Made by a program: the position numbers and the translations under genes. The notes beneath the pieces were generated by a model. The model was not told the origin of the DNA. It was given only the letters and a program-made list of their open reading frames with translations, and searched no databases. This document shows positions 17,878 to 25,514 of a stretch of DNA of 64,000 nucleotides, piece after piece (positions within the stretch are counted from its first letter, which is position 1; each line of letters begins with the position of its first letter). This stretch comes from JBBKWU01 sp037969035. Its GTDB lineage: Bacteria; Pseudomonadota; Alphaproteobacteria; Micavibrionales; Micavibrionaceae. The stretch is taken from positions 62,001 through 126,000 of the forward strand of contig JBBKWU010000026.1 in the NCBI GenBank assembly GCA_037969035.1, given 5' to 3'.

Positions 17878-18057
17878 ATGTCAGTACATGGAAAAGCCAC
17901 TCTATATTTCAGCGAGCAAGGCGGACGTTTGCGAAAGGTCGCAAACGAAGCGAACACAGAGACAGACGCAAACAATCGATTTTTGCAACGTGCTGAAGCG
18001 CGCTTCGGTCAAACATCAGCGCCACCATCAGCTACGCCTTCTATGCCGCGCCCCTAA
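17878..18057 (+). CDS. Small hypothetical protein, 59 aa
   Basis: A short gene of 59 codons with ATG at 17878 and a good ribosome binding site (GAAGAAAGG, 7 bases before the start). The product is polar and basic, with a possible amphipathic helix from residue 13 to 44 (GEE-like, rich in Arg, Glu, Asn) and a Pro/Ser-rich tail ending MPRP. No cysteine, no signal peptide. Its stop overlaps the convergent DUF1491 stop by 4 bp, the tight packing expected of true genes. Just upstream ATCACT and AGTGAT form a small inverted repeat around 17841-17860. Function unknown. Confidence 0.55.
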   Translation: MSVHGKATLYFSEQGGRLRKVANEANTETDANNRFLQRAEARFGQTSAPPSATPSMPRP

Positions 18058-18410
18058 ATCTGAAAAATATCCCCTTCGAACGGGTTATTCATTTCCCTGT
18101 CTTCAACTTCAATCGCCCATAAATCAGGATCTCGCTCTATAGCGCGCTTGATATATTGATCCGCTTCGCTCTCAGCGACGGTATCCTCGCGATCAAACAC
18201 CCGCATCCACCCCATAACGCCATCAAGATTACGCTGCTGCTGTAGCACCGTACAAACGCCCTGCATGTTACTGATCTTCACCAGCACTGTGCCGCCGGCG
18301 TATGAGCCCTTTTGCATGATATAGAATGTAAGCCCCTTAAGCGTCAGCGTATGAAGCTGTGCATCCACCCATAGCGCAGTTGGCAAACGGTGGTCATCTT
18401 CCATCATCAT
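18054..18410 (-). CDS. DUF1491 family protein
   Basis: The 118-residue protein matches DUF1491, a small family conserved in alphaproteobacteria. The typical start RLPTALWVDAQL (residues 8-19) is followed by a GSYAGGTVLVKI strand, a MGWMRVF motif and the end segment ADQYIKRAIERDPDLWAIEVEDREMNNPF. There is no signal peptide or membrane segment. The function of the family is not known to me. It is the last of three minus-strand genes (fur, 77-aa gene, DUF1491), 24 bp from its neighbour. Confidence 0.82.
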   Translation of the reverse strand: MMMEDDHRLPTALWVDAQLHTLTLKGLTFYIMQKGSYAGGTVLVKISNMQGVCTVLQQQRNLDGVMGWMRVFDREDTVAESEADQYIKRAIERDPDLWAIEVEDREMNNPFEGDIFQI

Positions 18411-18434
18411 GGCTTTCGGGGTTGTTATTTGTGG

Positions 18435-18668
18435 TTAGTGCGCGTGTTCTGTATAGATCCAACGCTCAACCGTCAGATGCGAATCTTCGATCGTATCCTG
18501 TGGGTGGTGGTATCTGTATATACGGAACGCAGCATCGACGGCTTCGCTCTCGGCAAAGCCATGCTCTTTGGTGTTGTTATAAGCATTCACCGCCGCCGCC
18601 TTGCATTTGCAGCGCGCGGGATTATTAGCCCCATCAAAAGTTATTTCTTTACATGAAAAATCAGCCAT
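18435..18668 (-). CDS. Hypothetical protein, 77 aa
   Basis: The 77-residue protein has cysteines at 6, 20 and 22 (SCKEI; ARCKCKA) and a His-rich end (RYHHP, TEHAH), so metal binding is conceivable. No family is recognised. It lies 10 bp after fur and 24 bp before the DUF1491 gene on the same strand, and the compact spacing suggests one transcript. The frame is uninterrupted and starts at an ATG, and the composition matches the neighbours. Confidence 0.65.
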   Translation of the reverse strand: MADFSCKEITFDGANNPARCKCKAAAVNAYNNTKEHGFAESEAVDAAFRIYRYHHPQDTIEDSHLTVERWIYTEHAH

Positions 18669-18678
18669 AGCGAATTGA

Positions 18679-19110
18679 TTATGCTTTCTTTTTGCCTAGT
18701 TTGCGTCCAAACAATTCAAGCCTATGGTCCACAAGATCATAACCAAGCTCCTTGGCGATTTTAACTTTTAAAATTTCCAGCTCATCATTTTCAAACTCAA
18801 TCACATCACCTGTATCAACATCAATCAAATGATGGTGATGCTTCATGTTTACTTCGTAGCGGGAAAAATTCTCTTTAAACTCATGGCGAATAACCAAATC
18901 AAGCTCATCCAGTAAATTCAGCGTACGGTAAACCGTTGCCATACTGATGGATTCATCAGCTTCTTTAGCGCGCTCATAAACATTTTCAACAGACGGGTGA
19001 TCTTCCGCACTCTCAAGAACCTTAAGAATTGTGCGGCGTTGCCCTGTCATCTTCAAACCAGCTTCGCTGCAAAGACGCTCTAACTCTAGCTCTTTCATCA
19101 TAGTTCTCAC
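18679..19110 (-). CDS. fur: Fur family metal-responsive regulator
   Basis: The 143-residue protein has the Fur winged-helix (GLKMTGQRRTILKVLE; SMATVYRTLNLLDELDLV) and the metal-site histidine run at 91-94 followed by a GDVIEF strand. H129-L-E-L near the end is typical too. The structural-zinc CxxC pairs of many Fur proteins are absent; the only cysteine is C14. In alphaproteobacteria this family includes Fur/Mur (manganese or iron) and Irr (heme); the sequence fits Fur/Mur better. It heads a three-gene minus-strand set. Confidence 0.85.
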   Translation of the reverse strand: MRTMMKELELERLCSEAGLKMTGQRRTILKVLESAEDHPSVENVYERAKEADESISMATVYRTLNLLDELDLVIRHEFKENFSRYEVNMKHHHHLIDVDTGDVIEFENDELEILKVKIAKELGYDLVDHRLELFGRKLGKKKA

Positions 19111-19189
19111 TTTCTTGAACTTTAATATGAAGTAATAATAAATTATGTTCCTAAAATTAGGTATTTTTAAGTCTTAGGACAAGGCTCTA

Positions 19190-20740
19190 TTACTTTTTAC
19201 CCTCCATCAATGACTTCATTGGTGTTTTTAGAGGGTTTCCCTTTCCAATACGGAAAGACGGTAAATCTATAATAACCTTTGTACCCTGATCTCTATCAGA
19301 TTCGAGCGTAAGCGTACCGCCATGTAGCTCCGCCATCGCTTTGGCGATAGGAAGACCAAGACCCGTCCCTTGTACGCCAGAGGCATCATGTGCACCCTTA
19401 ACCTGCCCAAACGGCTCCAGCGCGTCTGCTAGCCGCTCCTTAGGAATACCAATCCCCTCATCCTCGACAATAACCTGCAACGCGCCGACACTTGTTCTAT
19501 GGGCGCGGACATATATTTTGCCATTGGTTTTGGAGTATTTAACCGCATTACCGACAAGATTAATCAATATCTGTCTAATCAAACGCGGGTCAGCGTAAAT
19601 CGCCGGCATATCACTATCGACATCTTCTATGATTTCCAAACCGCTGCTGAATGCCCGCGACGCCATCATACGTGTCACGGCTGTAATCAAGCGCGGCATA
19701 TCAAACTGCTCTTCATCAAGCTCAACCCTGCCTGCTTCAATTTTGGACATATCCAGAACTTCGTTGATGATCTCAAGCAAGTGACGCGCGCTCAAATGGA
19801 TGTCGCCCATATATTCAATGTATTTATCGCTACCCACAGGGCCGAACGTTTCTTTCATCATCATCTCGGAAAATCCGATGATCGCGTTCAACGGCGTACG
19901 CAGCTCATGGCTCATATTCGCAAGGAACGCTGATTTTGCCGTATTTGCTGTATCTGCTTGTTCTTTTGCCATCCGCAGTGATAGCTCCATCTGCTTACGC
20001 AATGTGATATCCATCACGGTTGTTACCTGAAAGCGTCTGTTATTGCTGAGCTCTAGTGTGGCTGTTGTAAATAATACGTTGGCGGCTTTTGAATCCTTAC
20101 GTAGGATTTTCACTTCGCCCGAGCTACGTATACCGCTCTTTAAAAATTCCTCATGGTTCTTGCGGGCTTGCTCACGCTCATCTTCTGCAACCAGCTCCAC
20201 AAACTCACGCCCGACCAAATCATCCCTGCTCCAACCATAAATGCGGATAAAGCTGTCATTCACACGCACAATGCGTCCGTGGCGATCTGTAACAATAATG
20301 CCCACTTCGCTCACATCAAATACGGAGGTCAAAAGAGATATCGCGTCATCGCGTTCGCGTTGAAGGTTTGAGGAATGACGATCGAGCGGCAACGCCATCA
20401 TATCAATAGCAACCACTTCGCCATCATCGTTCAATACAGGATGAAGAGAAAAACCACTAAGTGCACTACCGCGCGGTAAACCTGGTAACATCTCAACAAG
20501 CTCAGATTCCTTACTTTCTTTCACCAGTTTTAAAAACGGCAAGATGTAATCATAGCTTTCCTTATCAAAGATATCGGCAATGCTTTTACCATCGACTTGT
20601 TTTTGTGTTTTTTTGAGGTAATCTAGCGCTCTTTCATTTGCATCGCTAAACACAAAATCATCCTCTCCCGCAACGAGCAAAGCCATATGCGGGTACGGAA
20701 CATGGTGGAATATGTCTTTATAATTTATTTCTTTTCCCAT
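19190..20740 (-). CDS. PAS-PAS sensor histidine kinase (PleC/DivJ-type)
   Basis: With the ATG at 20740 the protein has 516 residues and no membrane segment. Two PAS domains (about 8-120 and 135-245) precede the kinase core. The H-box FLANMSHELRTPLNAIIGFSE has its phospho-His near residue 278; N-box NLVGNAVKYS and GTGLGL follow. The H-box region with FGPVGSDKYIEYMGDIHLSARHLLEIINEVLDMSKIEAG is that of the alphaproteobacterial PleC/DivJ class. A TTG-started extension to 20770 has no ribosome site. A perfect TATAAT on the minus strand (20796-20801) could be its -10 element. No response regulator is adjacent. Confidence 0.85.
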   Translation of the reverse strand: MGKEINYKDIFHHVPYPHMALLVAGEDDFVFSDANERALDYLKKTQKQVDGKSIADIFDKESYDYILPFLKLVKESKESELVEMLPGLPRGSALSGFSLHPVLNDDGEVVAIDMMALPLDRHSSNLQRERDDAISLLTSVFDVSEVGIIVTDRHGRIVRVNDSFIRIYGWSRDDLVGREFVELVAEDEREQARKNHEEFLKSGIRSSGEVKILRKDSKAANVLFTTATLELSNNRRFQVTTVMDITLRKQMELSLRMAKEQADTANTAKSAFLANMSHELRTPLNAIIGFSEMMMKETFGPVGSDKYIEYMGDIHLSARHLLEIINEVLDMSKIEAGRVELDEEQFDMPRLITAVTRMMASRAFSSGLEIIEDVDSDMPAIYADPRLIRQILINLVGNAVKYSKTNGKIYVRAHRTSVGALQVIVEDEGIGIPKERLADALEPFGQVKGAHDASGVQGTGLGLPIAKAMAELHGGTLTLESDRDQGTKVIIDLPSFRIGKGNPLKTPMKSLMEGKK

Positions 20741-20818
20741 GCCTCTGTCTTTATTGGGGGCCGGATGCAATCACACAATTATCAAGCAGTCTTTTATTAT
20801 AGTCTGTTTTTCAAACAG

Positions 20819-21475
20819 TTACACGCCTTTTGTACCAAGCAAACGATCACCTGCATCACCAAGCCCCGGAACAATATAGGCGTGTTCGTTCAAATGACTA
20901 TCCAGCGCGGCTGTATAAATCGCAACCTCTGGATAGGCATCCTGTAGAACCTTCACACCTTCGGGTGCAGCAACCAAGCACATGAAGTAAACATTGCTCA
21001 TGTCCGCGCCATGGCGTTTTAGTACATCCAGCGCATATTTCGCAGAATGTCCCGTCGCCAACATCGGATCACATGGCAAAAACACGCGCCCTTTCGGATC
21101 AGGCAATTTCACCAAATACTCAACAGGGCGTTTGGTCTCTGGGTCTCTATACAAACCAACATGTCCCACGCGCGCAGATGGCATTAACTCTTCCAAAGCC
21201 TCAGACATACCCAGTCCCGCACGCAATATAGGCACAATCACGGCTTTTTTACCCGCAAGCTCATAACCGCTCATCGCCTCAATCGGGGTTTCAATCTGTT
21301 TGGCAGTAACAGGGAAATTTTTGGTAACATCATAAGCCAATAAAAAGGAAATCTCTTTCAACAGTTGCTTGAAAAGGATTTTCGGGCACTCCTTATCTCT
21401 CATCAATGTCAGCTTATGCAAGATCAAAGGGTGATCGGCGACATAACAATTCGGATAATCGGCGTGTTTTTTCAT
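20819..21475 (-). CDS. upp: Uracil phosphoribosyltransferase
   Basis: The 218-residue enzyme salvages uracil to UMP using PRPP. The key motifs are visible: the dimer/GTP region, LRAGLGMSEALEELMP, the YRDPETKRPVEYL flexible loop, and the PRPP-binding segment CDPMLATGHSAKYALDVL. The C-terminal uracil-binding part YIVPGLGDAGDRLLGT is intact. The PRPP segment reads MLATGHS where many family members have MLATGGS or similar, a mild change. The gene is monocistronic in appearance; the kinase gene follows 78 bp downstream on the same strand. Confidence 0.95.
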   Translation of the reverse strand: MKKHADYPNCYVADHPLILHKLTLMRDKECPKILFKQLLKEISFLLAYDVTKNFPVTAKQIETPIEAMSGYELAGKKAVIVPILRAGLGMSEALEELMPSARVGHVGLYRDPETKRPVEYLVKLPDPKGRVFLPCDPMLATGHSAKYALDVLKRHGADMSNVYFMCLVAAPEGVKVLQDAYPEVAIYTAALDSHLNEHAYIVPGLGDAGDRLLGTKGV

Positions 21476-21600
21476 GGCAAACTCTTCTTTTCGACGGTGA
21501 TTTTAATGTGTAATTGCAGGGCAGATTAGCGAAACCACCAGAAAAAACAACGGTAAAATCAGGAAAATACAAATAGGAGCGCAACGTGCCTATAACACAT

Positions 21601-22536
21601 CTACAAAGCAGCACTCTCATCTTCTTCGTCCATGGACTCGACAAGACGCTGTAACGGGCTTTTCTCGATATACTCAAGCGCTGACGTATCTGCGTCCACT
21701 TCATAACGCCCTAAATCGTTACGCATGTTCACGATAAGCTCAGAAATTTCATCGCCGGGCATAGGCTCTGCGACGCAACAGGTAAGATCAACCTCATGCT
21801 GTTTACCATCAATCTCATAAAACAGCTCCGCCTCCTCCAAAAAACGTAACAAGCGCGCAATAGCTGCCGAACCACCGGCTTGCTCTGACTGCTTCAAGCA
21901 CATCACAAATTCTCCGTCGTCCGAACGATAAGCATCATCAAACGAGCGCACGCATTTTTTAATCAGCTTCACAACTTCGTCCAAAATCTCTTTATAACGG
22001 TCATCGGTTTGCGATTGCTTGATCTTTTCGTGGTCAACAATCTGCACCAAAGCCAGCACAAACGGCTTTCCACGACGCGACAAACGCTCCATCTCGCGCT
22101 CCATGTCGTGCCAAAGCGCCTTTTTGCTTCGCAATCCTGTCGCCACATCCAAGCCACTGTCAGATTGCGCCAAATCTTTTTCCAAGCGGCGCAACATCAA
22201 TACAAAATTTTCGTAAATTGTAGAGAAATTATCAAACGCCTTAACGCTGATCTTAATATCGCTAGCATTGGCGTTACGGATTTGTTCGGTCGCCATTTCA
22301 ACCATGTCTTGATGCGTTTTTTTCAACGTATCAAGCGTGGCTTTTTCAAAAATATTTTCTTTTTCAACGTCCTTAACCCAACTCTGGAAAGTCTCTGGGC
22401 TACCTGCAAAATCATTGGGTGTGTATTCTTCGGGATAATAAACACGGCGCAAAACCTGAGCATACCAGTCCGCATGTTCATCCAGAACAGGTGCTAGCGC
22501 TTTTAACTTCGTGTCGATTTCATATGTAAGTGCCAT
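21601..22536 (-). CDS. Degenerate GGDEF protein with DgcZ-like N-terminal domain
   Basis: The 311-residue protein pairs an N-terminal helical domain (1-120; EIDTKLKALAPVLDEHADW, KKTHQDM, FDNFSTIYENFVLMLRRLEKD) with a C-terminal GGDEF-type domain starting at VATGLRSKKAL (131-141). The layout and spacing recall E. coli DgcZ, whose N-terminus is a zinc-binding CZB domain, but only two of the putative ligands (H21, H75) are kept. The GGEEF signature reads DDGEF (206-210), so cyclase activity is unlikely; a c-di-GMP-binding or structural role fits better. The tail is very acidic. No signal peptide or membrane segment. Confidence 0.65.
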   Translation of the reverse strand: MALTYEIDTKLKALAPVLDEHADWYAQVLRRVYYPEEYTPNDFAGSPETFQSWVKDVEKENIFEKATLDTLKKTHQDMVEMATEQIRNANASDIKISVKAFDNFSTIYENFVLMLRRLEKDLAQSDSGLDVATGLRSKKALWHDMEREMERLSRRGKPFVLALVQIVDHEKIKQSQTDDRYKEILDEVVKLIKKCVRSFDDAYRSDDGEFVMCLKQSEQAGGSAAIARLLRFLEEAELFYEIDGKQHEVDLTCCVAEPMPGDEISELIVNMRNDLGRYEVDADTSALEYIEKSPLQRLVESMDEEDESAAL

Positions 22537-22639
22537 GAGATTCCCTAAGTAATGTCCCTTACCAAAATATAGGGGATTTATGAGAGAAACGTTAATGAAA
22601 AATAGGAAAATATCTTTTTTGAAGAATTAAGAAGAATAA

Positions 22640-23890
22640 CTAAACAGGCAGCCACTCTTTTTCGAGCGCGTCCAACGTGCCCGTTTTAATCGCCGCACGT
22701 ACTTCACGCATCAAACGGTTAATCACCGCCACATTATGCTGTGCGATAAGTTGTCCACCCAACATTTCACCTGATTTAAGCAAGTGATGGAGATAGGCTT
22801 TGGAAAAATCACGCGACGCAGGAATATCAAGCGACGGGTCAAGCGGCTCAGGATCTTCACGGAACCGCGCATTGAGCAAGTTTATACGTTCTTCTGGCAA
22901 ACCGCGCATCAACGCCATACCATGACGCGCAAGGCGTGTCGGGCTAACGCAATCAAACGTGTCCATACCCATTTTTACAAACGAGAACACATCCGCAATA
23001 CGTCCAATACCCAACAAATGCACAGGACGATCCCATTCAGGGACACTCGGCGGCATACACAAGCCAACAACATCCAACATTTGCTCAACGCTACCACCAA
23101 GCGAACCACCGACAGCAACGCCAAAGAATGGGCGATCTTGTACGTAGGCAATGCTTTGAGCACGTAAATCTTCGTAAACACCACCCTGAATAATACCGTA
23201 GAGCGCTTGGCTGCCGTCATGTGTTTCATTAAAGGCTTTCAAGCTACGGTCGCCCCAACGGTGGCTACGGTGCATTGAATCTTCGGTGTATTTTTTGTCG
23301 TCATGAAATGCCGTGCATTCATCAAGCTGGTAAATCAAGTCCGCGCCAAGCTCGCGCTGGATTTTCATAGATTCTTCAGGCGTTAAGTTCATCATGCTGC
23401 CGTCTTTATAAGACTTAAAGCGCGCGCCCTCTTCCGTCACCTTCAGCAGGCTTTTCTCGGACTTGCGATTGCGCCCCTTGATCTCATCCGCGACAGAACC
23501 ATGCCCCATAGAAAAAATCTGGAAACCGCCACTATCGGTCATCATCGGGCCATCCCACTGCATGAATTTATGCAGACCGCCCATTTTATGGACAATCTCT
23601 GAGCCCGGCTGGATCATCAAGTGATAAGTATTGGCGAGGATAATATCTGTTTGTGCTTCACGCATCGCGGCAGGCGACACATTTTTAATCGAGGCCTTCG
23701 TACCGCAGAAAATGTAGTTTGGTGTTTCAATTGTACCGTGCGGCGTTGTTAGCTTACCCACACGCGCATGTGATTTAGGATCACGGTGCATAATATCGAA
23801 CCCAAAGTTCGGATATTCCATAGATTTAGGGGCTTCAACATGAATAACGCCCGCGGCCTTCTTCTTCGCTGTGGCTTGCGGGCGTCCCAT
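22640..23890 (-). CDS. tgt: Divergent tRNA-guanine transglycosylase lacking zinc cysteines
   Basis: The 416-residue protein is clearly of the TGT family: NTYHLMIQPG, DSGGFQIFS (D119), YGIIQGG, and FDCVSPTR with the expected nucleophile D313. It differs from ordinary Tgt at two functional places. The zinc motif CxCxxC is replaced (L354, I356, S359), while the fourth ligand, H385, remains at the canonical 26-residue spacing. The substrate loop, normally GGLAVGE, reads GGSLGGS. An N-terminal extension of about 25 residues (Ala/Lys-rich) precedes the barrel. It may make queuosine with altered properties or act on another base or nucleic acid. It lies upstream of the GGDEF gene on the same strand. 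Confidence 0.85.
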   Translation of the reverse strand: MGRPQATAKKKAAGVIHVEAPKSMEYPNFGFDIMHRDPKSHARVGKLTTPHGTIETPNYIFCGTKASIKNVSPAAMREAQTDIILANTYHLMIQPGSEIVHKMGGLHKFMQWDGPMMTDSGGFQIFSMGHGSVADEIKGRNRKSEKSLLKVTEEGARFKSYKDGSMMNLTPEESMKIQRELGADLIYQLDECTAFHDDKKYTEDSMHRSHRWGDRSLKAFNETHDGSQALYGIIQGGVYEDLRAQSIAYVQDRPFFGVAVGGSLGGSVEQMLDVVGLCMPPSVPEWDRPVHLLGIGRIADVFSFVKMGMDTFDCVSPTRLARHGMALMRGLPEERINLLNARFREDPEPLDPSLDIPASRDFSKAYLHHLLKSGEMLGGQLIAQHNVAVINRLMREVRAAIKTGTLDALEKEWLPV

Positions 23891-23917
23891 AATAATATTC
23901 CTGCTGTGTAACGTAAA

Positions 23918-24223
23918 TTACTTGCTGATTAAGGCTGCTTTTGCGGCAAGCTTTGTCTCAACTTCAGCTTTCAACGAGCGAAGTTTCGGGTGAAGCTTCG
24001 TTTTAGCTTGTTTCGCAATCCACTGATCAAAACCACCGTTATGATCAATTGTACGCAAACCATCCATGCTGACGCGCATTTTGATCTTGCGACCCAATGC
24101 TTCACTGAAAACACTTGTGTCTTGAATGTTTGGCAAAAATGTACGACGCGTTCTGTTTTTCGCGTGGGAAACATTGTTTCCAACCATTACTTTTTTCTCT
24201 GTGACCATGCATTGACGGCTCAT
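23918..24223 (-). CDS. rpmB: 50S ribosomal protein L28
   Basis: The 101-residue protein has the L28 start MSRQCMVTEKKVMVGNNVSHAKNRTRR, the LPNIQ segment and the VSMDGLRTIDHNGGFDQW motif, with the longer basic C-terminus usual in alphaproteobacteria. L28 binds 23S rRNA in the large subunit. A promoter-like pair lies upstream at 24265-24294. It is followed after 27 bp by the Tgt-like gene on the same strand, so the two may share transcription. Confidence 0.97.
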   Translation of the reverse strand: MSRQCMVTEKKVMVGNNVSHAKNRTRRTFLPNIQDTSVFSEALGRKIKMRVSMDGLRTIDHNGGFDQWIAKQAKTKLHPKLRSLKAEVETKLAAKAALISK

Positions 24224-24264
24224 GTCTCTATTCCTTTTTCAATATAGTAAAATCCTGAATGCGG

Positions 24265-24294
24265 AAAATAGTCGAAACCGCACCTATAAGTCAA
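24265..24294 (-). promoter_or_regulatory. Candidate promoter for rpmB
   Basis: On the minus strand TTGACT (24289-24294) and TATTTT (24265-24270) are 18 bp apart, about 40 bp upstream of the rpmB ATG; AAAAAGGA supplies the ribosome binding site closer to the start. The -35 hexamer has one mismatch to the consensus. Confidence 0.45.
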
Positions 24295-24325
24295 GCTTTC
24301 TTATGCACTAAATTGCATCTATTTT

Positions 24326-25357
24326 CTAGCTTGATAACAGCCCTGCCCAGAGCATCGCGCTTAAAAGCGATGCCATAAACAGTAAATACGCCATTGCATG
24401 CACATAAATAGCACGGCGCAAATGGCCGCTTTCCAGCTTAGCTGTCGCATCTTTAGCACCAATCCATGCGCCCTTCAACGTACTTCCTTCCAGATCCTTC
24501 ACAGGACCACCAAGGCTAACCTTCAAGGAATAAGCCAGCGCCGAAACAGGCATGCCGCCCTCTTCGTACTTTGCGCGCTTGGATGGTGAAAGAAGACTCG
24601 CAAAAGCGCGTGTCATTCCGCCCGTTGGCGTAAACAACCCCGCAAAAGAAATCAACGAGCCTGCCAGTAAATTCGGAATAAAGCCCATCAGCTTTTCCAA
24701 TGCAAGCGGCATCATACCGAATCCTTTGGTAAAGCCGTTTTTCCCGAACCGCCACGATAATGCCGCAAGCCCCGCATAGATATAAGCCCCCGGCAATCCT
24801 GCAATCAAATACCAAACCACAGGCGCAACCAAGCCTTTGTCAAAGCTCTTCGCCGCCAACGCCATACCAACACGCGTCACGCCAAAATCATCGGTGCTGT
24901 TTAAATTCACGCGGGAGGAGTTTGCAATATCGTAATACGCGCCCTTCGCCACCTTTCCGCTTTTCATCGCGAAATACAGCTTTAACAACGAATACCAAAG
25001 CGTACCCGTACACATAGTAAAGGACAGCAATATAATCTCTGTCACGCCATAAAATGGCATATTCATAACCGCATTTTTTATAATTAAAGCAATTACATAT
25101 GAGAAAAACATGACAAATAAGGTTAAAAGACCGCCGCGAAATAACAGATCAGACGCTTTGCGCTCTTTTCTATCCAGACGATTACCAAAACCGCCGAATA
25201 GTCTATTGATCAACGCCCAATACCACGGATTAATATTTCCGTGCGATGGCCCCGTCACAACACCAACAACCGCCACCAAAAGCATGGCAAGCATCGCAAT
25301 CGGGAAACGATCCGGATCCAGCGCAGTTTCATGAAAATATTTAAAAAATTCATCCAT
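24326..25357 (-). CDS. CobD/CbiB-like membrane protein
   Basis: The 343-residue protein has about six hydrophobic segments. The order of motifs resembles CbiB/CobD (adenosylcobinamide-phosphate synthase): INPWYWALINRLFGGFGNRLDR near residue 42, then STDDFGVTRVGMALAAKSFDKGLVAPVVWYLIAGLPGAYIYAGL (about 152-195), then FIPNLLAGSLISFAG. In CbiB the middle motif is usually an E-N/D-F-V-D-G pattern; here it is altered. No other cobalamin gene is near, so a different role is possible. It stands between rpmB and the divergent phaZ gene. Confidence 0.65.
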   Translation of the reverse strand: MDEFFKYFHETALDPDRFPIAMLAMLLVAVVGVVTGPSHGNINPWYWALINRLFGGFGNRLDRKERKASDLLFRGGLLTLFVMFFSYVIALIIKNAVMNMPFYGVTEIILLSFTMCTGTLWYSLLKLYFAMKSGKVAKGAYYDIANSSRVNLNSTDDFGVTRVGMALAAKSFDKGLVAPVVWYLIAGLPGAYIYAGLAALSWRFGKNGFTKGFGMMPLALEKLMGFIPNLLAGSLISFAGLFTPTGGMTRAFASLLSPSKRAKYEEGGMPVSALAYSLKVSLGGPVKDLEGSTLKGAWIGAKDATAKLESGHLRRAIYVHAMAYLLFMASLLSAMLWAGLLSS

Positions 25358-25514
25358 ATCAGTTCTTTATCCCAAAAATCGCAAAAAAGAGACAGTCTTG
25401 ACTTATAACTATACACATTTATTTATCTTTAAAGGGCTTGTTGCATTGCAATATCTTAACCTTTGTTCGATACTATATAAGAAGAGAGTAATACTTTGAA
25501 AAGGGCGTAACATT

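Noticed and set aside
22009..22497. 162-codon plus-strand frame opposite the GGDEF-like gene
   Set aside because: Shadow frame; the minus-strand protein has recognisable domain motifs over the same bases.
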